Assembly: GCA_029215795.1 (NCBI GenBank)
Contig: JARDYH010000003.1
Coordinates: 177,828,382-177,892,381, forward strand
Direction: 5' to 3'
DNA: 64,000 nt
Origin: Anniella stebbinsi
Taxonomy: Eukaryota > Chordata > Lepidosauria > Squamata > Anniellidae
Below the pieces are notes generated by a model. The model saw nothing but the letters and a program-made list of their open reading frames with translations. It was not told where the DNA came from and made no database searches. Numbering within the stretch: position 1 is the first letter of the stretch; every line of letters begins with the position of its first letter. This document shows positions 11,672 to 21,110 of the stretch, piece after piece. Position numbers and translations under genes: made by a program.

Positions 11672-12700
11672 TCATTGCAAAATCGAGGATAACACCGCTC
11701 GTCCAAAACCAGCGTCCCTCTGTGCGCGAACATCCAACTTGTAATGCGTCACGAACGTGGAGGCAGAAGACCACGTGGCAGCCTTACATAGGTCTGGAAT
11801 GGAAACTCCCCTATCGAGCGCTGTAGACGTCGCCATCGCTCGTGTGGAGTGCGATCTCAGTCCTGTTGGAATCTCCTTCTTAGCCAGTTCATAGCTGAGA
11901 GAGATGGCATGTACAACCCATTTGGCAAAGCGTTGGGTCGACACCGCCTGGCCCTTAGACTTTCCGCCATAGCAAACAAACAAACGCTGGGATTTCCGAA
12001 AATCTCGAGTCCTGTCTTTGTAGAAGGCCAGTGCCCTCCGAACATAGAGAGAGTGCAACTTTGAACCGATGACGTCCGTGGCGCTCTGGAAAAAGGTAGG
12101 GAGAATGATGTCCTGGCTTATGTGAAATTGGGACAGTACTTTGGGCCTGAATCCCGGCCCCGGTCTGAGGACGACTTTGTCCTTGAAGAACTGTGTATAT
12201 GGAGGGTCCACCATTAATGCGCAGAGCTCTGATGCCCTCCTCGCGGAGGTGATAGCGACTAAGAACGCCACCTTAAGCGTCAATAGCCACAGCCCCACCG
12301 TGGCCATAGGCTCGAATGGTCTGTCCGACAGTGCTGCCAGCACAACTGACAAACTCCACTGCGGTACCAACGATCGCACCGGTGGGCGGAGATTCTGTAA
12401 GCCTTTTAGAAACCGTTTGGAGACCGGGTGAGAAAAAACAGTGTGGCCCTGTATAAGGTCATGTTCAGATGAAATAGCTGCCATGTAGACTTTTACAGTC
12501 GACTGTTGCAACCCCGCCTCGTGGAGGGTCACCAGGAACGACAGGATCAGCCCAATGTCACAAGAAAAGGGGGATGCGTTGTGCCCCTCGACAAAGGTTA
12601 GAAATTTTTTCCATTTCCTTGCATACGACTTCCGAGTGGAAGGTCTCGTGGCTTCCGTGAGGATGGTGCGTACGGAGTTTGGTAAGTCTAGGTGTTGCCA
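11672..12700 (-). CDS. DIRS tyrosine recombinase (YR)
   Basis: Site-specific recombinase that in DIRS elements inserts the circular cDNA into the genome. The frame is open from 14527 to the stop at 11672, but the recognisable domain is its last 333 residues or so (from about 12673), beginning near RTILTEATRPSTRKSYARKW, the N-terminal core-binding domain. Catalytic motifs of the family are visible: an arginine in SARRASEL, the H-x-x-R box in LRSHSTRAMA, and a C-terminal nucleophile tyrosine in THYKLDV about 30 residues later. The frame upstream of about 12700 is the alternate frame of the RT gene and is probably not translated as YR. The true start is unclear; expression may use the overlap with the preceding frame. 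No stop or frameshift interrupts the domain. Confidence 0.9.
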   Translation of the reverse strand, partial: WQHLDLPNSVRTILTEATRPSTRKSYARKWKKFLTFVEGHNASPFSCDIGLILSFLVTLHEAGLQQSTVKVYMAAISSEHDLIQGHTVFSHPVSKRFLKGLQNLRPPVRSLVPQWSLSVVLAALSDRPFEPMATVGLWLLTLKVAFLVAITSARRASELCALMVDPPYTQFFKDKVVLRPGPGFRPKVLSQFHISQDIILPTFFQSATDVIGSKLHSLYVRRALAFYKDRTRDFRKSQRLFVCYGGKSKGQAVSTQRFAKWVVHAISLSYELAKKEIPTGLRSHSTRAMATSTALDRGVSIPDLCKAATWSSASTFVTHYKLDVRAQRDAGFGRAVLSSILQ

Positions 12701-14571
12701 CCGCACCGGATGCGCCAAGCCGTCAGTTTCAGTTTTCCTATACTCGGGTGCCGTGTCTGCCCTTCGTCCGTTGTCAACAGGTCCCTTGTCCTTGGCAAGT
12801 GCATATATTCCCCTGCCGCTAGGCGAAGGAGCGGGGCGAACCACGCTTGTCTCGGCCACCACGGGGTAACCAGTATGGCGTCCGTTTCCCTGAGCTGCAG
12901 TCTCGATACCACCCTGGAGAGTAGAGGGAAGGGTGGGAAGGCATAAACAAGATCCGGGCCCCACGACGCGTTTAGCGCATCTCCGAGGGAGCCTTCTCCT
13001 GCTCCTGCCCTGGAGTAAAAACTCTTGCACACAGCATTGTCCGCAGATGCGAACACATCCACTCTCGGGGTTCCCCACCTGCTGAACAGAAGTGAGACGG
13101 CATGTGGAGAGAGAGCCCACTCGTGAGAACTTGAGAAATTCCGACTGAGCTCGTCTGCGCGTATGTTGTCTGCTCCTGCTATATGGATCGCAGATAGTCT
13201 GATCCCGTGACAGATCGCCCAGTCGAAAATGAGTAGCGTGAGGTCGAGTAGTCTTCTGGATCTCGTTCCTCCTTGCTTGTTTATGTACCAGACCACCAAG
13301 GTGTTGTCCGACACAATCCTGACGTGGTGGTCTGATACATGCGCTTTGAAGGCTAACAAAGCTTTCCGGACTGCCAGCAGCTCTAAGAAGTTTATGTGGT
13401 GTTTCTTGTCTTTGGTAGACCACTCCTCTTGCGCAGAGAGATGATCGCAGTGTGCCCCCCACCCCAGGAGCGATGCATCCGAGGTTATTGTTCGGGAAGG
13501 GGGCGCGTCTTGAAAAGGAAGTCCCGTTTCCAAGTTTTCCTGGACAGTCCACCAACGAATTGACTGGCGCAGGCGACCTGGTATAACTACCCTCATAGTG
13601 TTCTTGTGACACAAAGGGTCGAACACGGATAGTAGGAATGTTTGTAGAGGCCTCATTCTTAGACGGGCCCACCGCACCACATAAACCGTGGAAGCCATGA
13701 GACCCAGTAGCTTCTGTAAGGTCAAGACCCTGTGGGACCGTGAGTCTAGGACCTTTTGCGCCAACTGGTGAAGTCGTCCGCATCTCTCCCTGGGAAGAAA
13801 TGCCCTTCCGCCTCTCGAATCGAGGCGTGCGCCTACGAACTGTATAGTCTGTGTTGGCTGAAGAACGGATTTTTCCATATTTACAACGAGACCCAACGAA
13901 CTCAGCAGGGTTGTAACTGCCACAACGTCCGCGTTCGCCTGCGACTTGGACGGGGAGACGATCAGCCAATCGTCCAAGTAAGGGTAAAGCTCTACTCCCA
14001 GGGAACGGAGATAAGCGCAAACTGCTGCCATGCATTTCGTGAACACCCTGGGAGCAGTCTTCAACCCGAATGGGAGGACGTTGAACTGAAATATGTCTGT
14101 GCCTATGATGAAACGTAGGAAGCGTTGGTGCGGTTGGTAGATAGGAATATGGAAATAGGCGTCCTTTAGGTCTACAAGAGTAAACCACACATTCTTCCGA
14201 AGCAGCGGCAGGACTGTGCCCAGGGTTATCATTCTGAATTTGATGGTCGACAGAAACTCGTTTAGCAGTCTCAAATCTAGTATGGGGCGTAGTCCGCCAT
14301 CCTTCTTTGGGACTGTAAAGTATCGGGAGTAGAATCCTCTGCTTGCTTCCGAGATGGTTACACGCGTAATCGCCCCCTTCAAGAGCAGAGCTGATACTTC
14401 CTGCCGTAGGATCGCCGAAGTGGGGGTGAACTTCAGAGTTCCAGTTGGTGGGGGGCTGGCGAAATCGATACAGTACCCTCGAAGGATGATTTGCAGAACC
14501 CACCTGTCCGTAGTAATTTTTGTCCATATGTCGTAGAACGGCCGCAGCCTGCTGCGGAACTGGGTGGACAA
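12688..14571 (-). CDS. DIRS reverse transcriptase - RNase H - methyltransferase-like polyprotein
   Basis: 627 residues, uninterrupted. RT: residues about 50-260, with VDLKDAYFHI (133-142), LPFGLKTAP (166-174) and the catalytic YLDD at 198-201. RNase H: about 360-480, with SDASLLGWGA, ELLAVRKAL, SDNTLVVWYI and a final ADELSR supplying acidic residues. C-terminal domain (about 484-600): DVFAS, YSRAG, LVYAFPPFPLL and ILVTPWWPRQAW, matching the DAM-like methyltransferase region that follows RNase H in DIRS elements; the canonical DPPY core appears as FPPF, so methylation activity is doubtful. The first codon shown is a TTG and the frame is open further upstream into the gag end, so it may be made by frameshifting or re-initiation. 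The C-terminus ends at the start of the recombinase frame. Confidence 0.93.
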   Translation of the reverse strand: MSTQFRSRLRPFYDIWTKITTDRWVLQIILRGYCIDFASPPPTGTLKFTPTSAILRQEVSALLLKGAITRVTISEASRGFYSRYFTVPKKDGGLRPILDLRLLNEFLSTIKFRMITLGTVLPLLRKNVWFTLVDLKDAYFHIPIYQPHQRFLRFIIGTDIFQFNVLPFGLKTAPRVFTKCMAAVCAYLRSLGVELYPYLDDWLIVSPSKSQANADVVAVTTLLSSLGLVVNMEKSVLQPTQTIQFVGARLDSRGGRAFLPRERCGRLHQLAQKVLDSRSHRVLTLQKLLGLMASTVYVVRWARLRMRPLQTFLLSVFDPLCHKNTMRVVIPGRLRQSIRWWTVQENLETGLPFQDAPPSRTITSDASLLGWGAHCDHLSAQEEWSTKDKKHHINFLELLAVRKALLAFKAHVSDHHVRIVSDNTLVVWYINKQGGTRSRRLLDLTLLIFDWAICHGIRLSAIHIAGADNIRADELSRNFSSSHEWALSPHAVSLLFSRWGTPRVDVFASADNAVCKSFYSRAGAGEGSLGDALNASWGPDLVYAFPPFPLLSRVVSRLQLRETDAILVTPWWPRQAWFAPLLRLAAGEYMHLPRTRDLLTTDEGQTRHPSIGKLKLTAWRIRCGGNT

Positions 14572-14593
14572 CTGATGGGGTGCCAGAAGTGAG

Positions 14594-16750
14594 TCAAAGC
14601 CGTTGCTTTGGGTTGGATTCTTGCCGAGTACGGTGCTGTCTGTTCTTGTATTGAGAAAACGGCCGTGGCTGACGGAATGGCTGGTATGACGGTTGAAATC
14701 GTGGCTGTTGTTGTTGCTGTTGATGGTGACGAAATGGCGTATGGCGTTGTGGGTAGAACTGCTGGCGTGGCCAGCGCCTCGGGCGATAGGATGAGGAAGG
14801 TGTTTGTTGATAAAACCCCATTTTCTTTGCAGTCACGCGTGCCTTCTGAATGGTATCCATTTGCGTGTCCGTGGTTGCATTAAAAAGACCTTCCCCATCA
14901 AACGGGAGATCTTCTATGCGCGACTTCGATTCCTGTGGTAGGCTTGAAGAGCGCAACCACGCATGCCTGCGCAATGCCACTGACGCCACCATAGATTTCG
15001 CCAGGCAGTCAGTCATGTGCCGGGCCGAGCTAAGCTCCTGTCTTGCGAGTGCGACGGCTTCTTGCTGGAAAATCTGCGCTGCCGGCTGGATATCATCCGG
15101 GAGATGTTTATGAAGGGTTGCCACCTTATCCCAAATGAAGAGGTGGTATCTGGCCATGAGGGCTTGGTAATTTGCAATTTTTACAGCCAACGCCGCAGAC
15201 GAGTACACCCGCCGTCCGAAAGCGTCGAGCTTACGGCCCTCCTTGTCAACCGGTGCTGTTTGAGATCTAGAGGATCTTCCTTGTGCAGACTCCACGATCA
15301 TTGAGTTTGGTTTGGGATGCTGTAGGAGAAAACCCGCATCCTTCTCCTGGAGTTTGTACAGCGCGTCCACGCGCTTGGACACTGGGCCCGTCGTTGCCGG
15401 TGAGTGCCATGATTCCCGTAGCGTACGCAGTAGCGTGGGCAGTAGGGGCATAGCTAACGGGGAACTGGACTCCCCGTACATCACGTCGTACGCTACATCA
15501 GATTCAGGAGCGTCCGAGTCCGGTGCCTCGATTCCCAGGGATTGCGCCAGGCGTTGCATCTGATCGAGGAAGGTAACCACTTCCACAGATGGAGACGCCC
15601 GCTTGTCGGTTCCCACTTCTTCTGGCGGAGGCGGCGATGTCGGCGGTGCCCTGTCCGACGCGTCGGAGGAATCCGAGACGTAGTCCTCCTCCGAAGGTGA
15701 TCGTGGCGCCCTAATCTCCATGGCTCCCAAGGGTGGAGGCATTGGTTCCTGTCTTGGTTCGACGTGTTGTGGCGCCGAAACAGTCGCCGATGGCGGGCGT
15801 CTGGGTGGTAATGGTGGTACAAACATGGGCTCCGTCTCGTCCAATCTCTTTCCCGTGTACTGGTCAAATAAAGGCTTCCTCGGGAGAGCTGGTGCTTGGG
15901 AGGACCACGACCGTACGGATCGCGAGGACCTCCGGTCCCATTCCTCTTCCGGTACCGGAGCGTATGGGAGTACGTCCGTTGTTGCGAACGGTAGCGGGGA
16001 GCCAAGCGGCGTTTCCGAGGAGAGCGGGTCGAAGGGGAAGTCACCCGACTCCGACCTGAGCGGCGAGCCCATGGTCAACACTTTGGTGCCACGTGGTGGT
16101 TGGAGACCCGTTGTCGCAAGTTTACGTGCCTTCGGTACCGACGATTGTAAAACCTCACGCGTCGGTATCGGCGTTGTCGGTGTCGATGGCCACTCGATCG
16201 GTATCGATACCGACGCCGATGGGGATAGTAGATGTCCAGCCATCGGTACCGGTGAAGCCGTCGGTACCGAAGATGCTTTCGACGCGTGTCTGTCCTTCGT
16301 GGAAGCATGGCTTGTCGGCGTCGGCAGGCTGTGTTTCGGAGTCGACGGCGCCTTTTGCTTGGTCTTCTTTTTGAGACGCTTTCCCTCATCCTCCGTCTTC
16401 TGGTCTTTCCTTGGCCGCTTCACCTTGCCCACGTCGGTGGGAAGGGAGGGCTTGGTCTTTTTTGGGCGGGAGCTCGCCTCAGCCGAGGTCGAGCGAACAG
16501 GCGTCGGTACCGCCTTCGGTGCCGGGCCCGGTACCGGGGTCGGAATATCGACCGTTTCCAGTGCTTGCTTCCAGAGTAGCGCCCGGAGCTTGTTCGCCCT
16601 GTTCTTCCGCGTTTGCCTGGAGAAATTGAGGCAATGCAGGCAAGTGTCTACAATATGGGCTTCTCCTAGGCAGAGGAGGCACTTCGCGTGCCCATCCGAC
16701 AACGTTAGCTTCGCCCGACATCCAGTACAGTTTTTAAACAAAGACGCCAT
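14594..16750 (-). CDS. DIRS Gag-like protein (ORF1)
   Basis: 718 residues from an ATG at 16750, uninterrupted. The N-terminus has a cysteine/histidine cluster (C8, C11, H21, C24, C27, H32, C37, C40), suggesting zinc binding. The middle (about 55-420) is rich in proline, serine, threonine and lysine. A more structured, helix-like segment spans about 440-620 (including FQQEAVALARQELSSARHM). The C-terminus (about 640-718) is glutamine- and arginine-rich, plausible for RNA binding. In DIRS elements this first frame is taken as the structural Gag-like protein; sequence conservation between families is low, so the assignment rests mostly on position. Its stop lies 23 bases before the listed start of the RT frame. 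Confidence 0.85.
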   Translation of the reverse strand: MASLFKNCTGCRAKLTLSDGHAKCLLCLGEAHIVDTCLHCLNFSRQTRKNRANKLRALLWKQALETVDIPTPVPGPAPKAVPTPVRSTSAEASSRPKKTKPSLPTDVGKVKRPRKDQKTEDEGKRLKKKTKQKAPSTPKHSLPTPTSHASTKDRHASKASSVPTASPVPMAGHLLSPSASVSIPIEWPSTPTTPIPTREVLQSSVPKARKLATTGLQPPRGTKVLTMGSPLRSESGDFPFDPLSSETPLGSPLPFATTDVLPYAPVPEEEWDRRSSRSVRSWSSQAPALPRKPLFDQYTGKRLDETEPMFVPPLPPRRPPSATVSAPQHVEPRQEPMPPPLGAMEIRAPRSPSEEDYVSDSSDASDRAPPTSPPPPEEVGTDKRASPSVEVVTFLDQMQRLAQSLGIEAPDSDAPESDVAYDVMYGESSSPLAMPLLPTLLRTLRESWHSPATTGPVSKRVDALYKLQEKDAGFLLQHPKPNSMIVESAQGRSSRSQTAPVDKEGRKLDAFGRRVYSSAALAVKIANYQALMARYHLFIWDKVATLHKHLPDDIQPAAQIFQQEAVALARQELSSARHMTDCLAKSMVASVALRRHAWLRSSSLPQESKSRIEDLPFDGEGLFNATTDTQMDTIQKARVTAKKMGFYQQTPSSSYRPRRWPRQQFYPQRHTPFRHHQQQQQQPRFQPSYQPFRQPRPFSQYKNRQHRTRQESNPKQRL

Positions 16751-17111
16751 TTTGCGGAGTCAGACGGCGGGAAAAAACCCCCAGGAGAACTGTGGGGAAG
16801 GGAAGTTGGTTGCGTCCCCTGAGGACCCCCTCGAGGCAACGCCGCCCAAGGGGGGCTAGCGAATACTATACAGTCCAAATATATATATATATACAATAGA
16901 TAGAATATGAAGAAGAAGAAGTTTTAATTTTAATTTTTTTTTTTTTTTTTTTTTTTTTAGAAACGATAGAGAATAACGACAGAAGAAGAAATCGGAGAAA
17001 AAGAAGAAGATGAAGAAGAAGAAGAAGAAAGTTGGAAAAATATACAGAAATCTAAGCCAACGAACGGTCAGAGAAGTCCTTAGTGAGGCAACCAGCAAGG
17101 CGGTCGAAGAA
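16751..17111 (-). promoter_or_regulatory. DIRS 5' leader
   Basis: Non-coding region between gag and the right terminal repeat. On the plus strand it shows a T-run (about 16930-16958), GAAGAA-rich tracts and an (AT)n stretch. Promoter activity is expected here or in the terminal repeat but no specific element can be assigned. Confidence 0.4.
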
Positions 17112-17239
17112 GAACTGAGGTAGGCGGGAACCCAGGCATGCGCGATAAGGCGGTGGGGGGAGGGGTTCCCGCCAATAGTTTCTAAGCTTTAGAAGTTCCG
17201 AAGTGAGGCTCGGCATCGGCACGAGCCCATAGTGTGTGA
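17112..17239 (-). repeat. DIRS right inverted terminal repeat
   Basis: Exact reverse complement by eye of 11268-11395. The extension 17240-17262 (GCACAGAGACCACGAAGAAG-like) is copied in reverse complement in the internal complementary region. Confidence 0.95.
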
Positions 17240-17262
17240 TGCACAGAGACCACGAAGAAGAA

Positions 17263-17600
17263 CAAAGAACTTTTCAGGCCTGCAGCTCCATTGATGGTAG
17301 TTCAGGACTGCACTGATCCTGTCTGAAATTTCTGATCCCTAGTTAAACTGCTCTGTTATACACATGTCTCACAAAAATAGACCCTGCTTGCCAGATATCC
17401 ACTGGGGCTATAAATATCTTTAGTGACCTATTTTCATTCCAAAGAATAACAATTATTCCTAGGACTTTTAAAGGGACTTGGTGTCTGCATTGAGGGGCAG
17501 GGACAGGAGAAGAGTTATCACCTTTCTATTTATTGAAAGAACATTAATACTTAAGACAGCAACTATACATGCCAATGTTTCCACAAGCATAACACACACA
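17263..17600. other. No gene seen
   Basis: Single-copy-looking flank between the DIRS element and the next TIR element. Confidence 0.5.
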
Positions 17601-18033
17601 GACTCAGTTCAGACAACATGTTTCTCAGTGGTGGTTTTAGAACTCCACAGAGGAGTTCTTACACCATCGTTGAGAAATGTGTTGTCTGGAAGGAAAACTC
17701 CACCCCACGGTCTTTTTTTAGAAAACGCTCCTCGCTTTTCCCACTGGCTTCTGAGTTGCCTGGCTACAGTGGAGAACTGTACCACTCTAGGAGAGCTGCC
17801 AGGATTGGTTTTTTTTGCAGCAATGGCTGATGGGATACCATTGGGAGGACTGGGGGAGAAGAGAGGGTGGAGGAGGTCAATTAAAAGCCACATTGAGTTT
17901 TTCTCAACTCCACGGGAGCGCACAGTCACACAATGGTGGAGTTAGAATGTTGTGTGGTGAGTACTCCCTACAAACTCAACCGTTGAGTGGAGTTTTCACA
18001 CTGCGTAGAAAAATGTGTTGTGTGAACTGAGCC
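17601..18033. mobile_element. TIR DNA transposon, non-autonomous (possibly PIF/Harbinger)
   Basis: Left end GACTCAGTTCAGACAACA and right end (reverse complement) GGCTCAGTTCACACAACA form an inverted terminal repeat. Inner arms around AGAACTCCACAGAG and the opposite strand of GAGTGGAGTTTTCACAC also pair. ACA/CACA flanks both ends, compatible with a short (3-4 bp) target duplication. No transposase frame survives; two opposed 106-155-codon frames inside are products of the inverted structure. Confidence 0.7.
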
Positions 18034-18063
18034 ACACAGGCACACACAAAATGTAGGAGATAC

Positions 18064-18590
18064 TCCTTGTTTTTTTTTATTTATTCATTTAAAATATTTC
18101 TTGGCCACCTTTCAGGGCAGAAGCTCTCACAAGGCAGCTTAACAATAAAATACATAAAACATTAAAAGCAATAAAATATTTTAAAAAACATAAATTAAAA
18201 CAATAAAACCAACAATAAAAAAGGAGGATCAACAATAGCAGCAATAATAACAATACTCATCATGCGAAGGCCAAGGTAAAATAAGGTCTTCTTAAAAGCC
18301 TACAAGGAAGGTGCATGGCAGACCTCCGACGGAAGTTTGTTCCAGAGGTTTGGGCTGCTGCAGAGAGGCCCTCTCCCATGTGGACACCCGCCTAATTGCC
18401 CTCACATGTAGGCAAATAAGAAGGGTCTCTCTTTCTGATCTTAAAGTGCAGGCAGGCTGACATGAGTGAAGGCGGTCCTTCAAGTAACTTGGTCCCAAAC
18501 CGTTTAGGGCTTTAAAGGTCAAAACCAGCACTTTGAATTGGGCTTGGAAACACACAGGTAACCAGTGTAGCTGGTGCAGTATAGGCGTTA
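18064..18590 (-). mobile_element. LINE 3' end (L2/CR1-like), degraded
   Basis: Minus-strand frame at 18292-18555 reads FKVLVLTFKALNGLGP, the conserved C-terminal ORF2 block of L2/CR1-type elements, followed by a decayed tail. The 3' UTR and T-rich (A-rich on the coding strand) tail run to about 18068. 5'-truncated. Confidence 0.75.
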
Positions 18591-18594
18591 TGTT

Positions 18595-19060
18595 GATATT
18601 TACTTATTTGGGTTACATTTTTAAACCACCCAATAACTGAAGTTCTCTATGTAGTGTACAAATAAAACATAAAATATTAAGTAATAATGAAAGAAGACAG
18701 ATTAAAACAGCAGCAAAACATAATAAAACCAGCTACAGGTGTAAACAGTGCAAAGATCTGGATAATTGAGAACAGTTCGTAAAATGCCTGGGAAAATGAT
18801 GCTCGATGCCAGAAAGACACTAATATAAAGAAAGGGCACCGATGAGGTTTTACCACTGAAAATGCCCCCTCTCTTGTAGCCACACACCTCATCTGATTTG
18901 GTGGGGTACTTGGAGAAAACCCTCAGATGAGGAACTTACAATCTAGGTAAGTAAATATGGGAGAAGATGCTCCGTCAGGTAAACTGGCAATAACTATTTC
19001 GGCTTTTAAAGGTTAAAACCAGTATCTGGAATTGATAAAACAAGAAATGTACTGTCAGTA
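18595..19060 (-). mobile_element. Second degraded LINE 3' end
   Basis: Minus-strand fragments VATREGAFSVVKP (about 18835-18880) and FQILVLTFKSRN (about 18985-19040) match the same C-terminal ORF2 region as the neighbouring copy, followed by an AT-rich 3' UTR ending near 18600. Frameshifts and indels are frequent. Confidence 0.6.
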
Positions 19061-19394
19061 AGTGCAGATAGCAGTGTACTGACATAATATGATTCTTATC
19101 ACCCACTCTATATTTACCATCTTGCCACCCCTGTTTTGGACTAGCCATTTCCAAAGTCAGCATTACATATAATGCATTGCTATAATCCAAGCAAGAAGTT
19201 TCCAGAACATGATTTGGTACTTGGTTTTAAACACAAAAATGTCAATACAGTTTTGTATTATTTTTATATTTTATTGTCCACTGCTCTGGAAGCTATCTAG
19301 ATATAGATATAGTATATTAATGTTGTAAATGAATAACTGTTACAAGGCTGTCTCTGTCCAGATACAGTCTTAGCTGGTATATCAGCCATCCTAA

Positions 19395-19514
19395 GGGTGC
19401 AATCCTATGCATATTTAGATAGAAAGAAATCCTACAACACCCAGCATTCCCCAGACAGCCACACTGGGAGTTGTAGGGCTTTTTTTCCATCCACACATGC
19501 ATAGGATTCTGCCC
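19395..19514. mobile_element. Palindromic MITE
   Basis: Left GGGTGCAATCCTATGCAT pairs with right ATGCATAGGATTCTGCCC, and the inner CCTACAACACCCAGCATTCC pairs with ACTGGGAGTTGTAGGG. No target duplication was assigned. Confidence 0.65.
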
Positions 19515-19612
19515 CAAGTTGAAAAACAGTGCTCCAAACCACCAAGGCTGTACCACTAGTGACAATGATGGATCTAAGAACATCCTCAGACTACGCACCT
19601 GGTCCTTTAGGG

Positions 19613-19741
19613 CAGGTATGGGGAAGATGTGGTCCTAGATATGTTGTTGGACTGAAATTCCCATCATTTCTCACTATTATAATGCTGACTAGGGCAGATG
19701 AGAGTTGCAGTCCAACAGCATCTGGCCTGCCACACACCTCG
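19613..19741. mobile_element. hAT-type MITE
   Basis: Left CAGGTATGGGGAAGATGTGG and right CATCTGGCCTGCCACACACC are diverged inverted repeats, with GTTGGACTGAAATTCCCATC pairing to the GAGAGTTGCAGTCCAAC arm. Flanks CTTTAGGG (left) and CTTTAGGT (right) differ at one base and look like an 8-bp target duplication. Same family as the remnant at 10441. Confidence 0.65.
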
Positions 19742-19749
19742 GCTTTAGG

Positions 19750-21110
19750 TGGCATGCAACCCCTTCCAGAACAGGGTAAACACCACTCAGCTGGTCAAAT
19801 AAACTACCCACAAACAGTACGTCTGTCTTGTCTGGATGGAGTCTCAGTCCACTGGCCCTCATCCAGTCCATTATCCTGTTCAAGCACTGTTTTAGACCAT
19901 CAAATGCTCCACCTGTATTACATAAAAAGGAGAGGTAGAGCTGCATGCCGTCTACATATTGGTGACACTTCAGTTCACTTCCCCCTCCGGCAGTTTCATG
20001 AAGATGAACACATGGCTCATGGGGCACATGTACCTACCTGGCCCTTTTTGAGATCCCCAGTCACCCACGCTGCCAAATTTACAGTGCTGTGCTGGCAAAA
20101 AAAAAAAAGGTGGCGATTTTGTTTGCAAACAAGACTTGTATTCTCTGCGTGTCTCTTTTCCAAGCAAAATTATGCACAGGAGTGGGGTTCAGAAGTTGCT
20201 TATTCCTGATGTAGTTGTTGAAAAGCATGAGGGATAAAATGGAGCCCTGTGGAACCCTATAGCACAATTGCCACAGAGCAGAGCTATTGTTCCCCAGCAC
20301 CACCTTCTAGAATTGGCCAGCCAAATAATAGTGAAACCACCGCAACACAGTGCCCCTCATCCCAACCCAGACAGTCTATCCAGAAGGAAAAAAGCTAAGT
20401 GTAAAAGGAACAACAGGGTCACACTTCCCCGTTCCTGTCTCAGCATGGATCACCCCACAAAGCAACTAAGGCAATTTCTGTTCCAAAACCAGGCCTGAAA
20501 CCAGAATTAATGGATCCAGAAATTCAGCTTCATCCAAGAGTGTCTGGAGTTGACCAGCAACCCCTCATTCAAGCACCTTGCCCAGGAAAGCTTTTAGTTG
20601 CATTCATCATCTGCATCCAATTTATGTTTCTTCAGGAGAAGCCTGAACGCAAGTTCTTTTAAAGAGGTTGGTATCCTCCTCTCAAGAGAAATTTGCATCC
20701 TCCTGGACTCAGCTGTACATCCCTTCTCAATTAGATGGGATAAGCCAAGATGGGCAAGGGTTGAACACACAGGTTGTTGACCAAACCTATTGAAGTATCC
20801 TGCATCCTGAGGCTTCAACAACTGAAATTCATCTAACATAACTGGACCAGACAGTGTTTTGTACACTTCCACTACTGGAATTGTACTAACTATGGAATCT
20901 AGGTTGTGGCAGATGTGAGTGACTTTATCTTGAAAGTCTGAGGGTACAACCGAGTTTCTTCTGGACCAGACTGTAACAGGCCCCTCACCACCTGGAAAAG
21001 CTCCACTGGACAACACTGTGAAGATGCAATGGAGGTGGAAAATAAATCCTTCTTTGCCATCCTCACTGCCAATGGTATAAAAAGTAATTACACTTGCATG
21101 CAACTTTACA
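19750..21110 (-). pseudogene. Decayed L2/CR1-like LINE ORF2
   Basis: Minus-strand fragments in coding order: a segment with LLLKKHKLDADD near 20600, YRVPQGSILSLMLFN near 20230-20280, then KCHQYVDGMQLYLSF and DWMRASGLRLHPDKTDVLFVG at about 19800-19980. The polymerase box normally read as YADD in these elements is degraded to YVDG. The pieces lie in several frames with a central gap, so the copy is dead. It matches domain for domain the better copy at 28310-30302. Confidence 0.8.

Larger units (their letters stand above)
11214..17262 (-). mobile_element. DIRS-type tyrosine-recombinase retrotransposon, apparently complete
   Basis: About 6.05 kb, coding on the minus strand. In coding order it has a right inverted terminal repeat, a 5' leader, gag, an RT/RNase H/methyltransferase-like frame, a tyrosine recombinase frame overlapping the previous one, an internal complementary region and a left inverted terminal repeat. 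This is the established architecture of the DIRS order, which integrates by recombinase-mediated insertion of a circular intermediate and leaves no target duplication; none is seen here. The three frames are long and uninterrupted and the 128-bp terminal repeats match at every base by eye, so the copy looks young and possibly competent. Confidence 0.95.

Noticed and set aside
15720..16859. 379-codon plus-strand open frame
   Set aside because: It is the antisense of the DIRS gag gene; low-complexity GVG/GTG composition mirrors the proline/threonine-rich coding strand.
17478..17945. 155-codon plus-strand frame
   Set aside because: It overlaps the inverted-repeat element at 17601-18033 and is mirrored by a frame on the other strand.
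19529..20209. 226-codon plus-strand frame
   Set aside because: It runs antisense through a decayed LINE and a MITE, so it is a chance frame.
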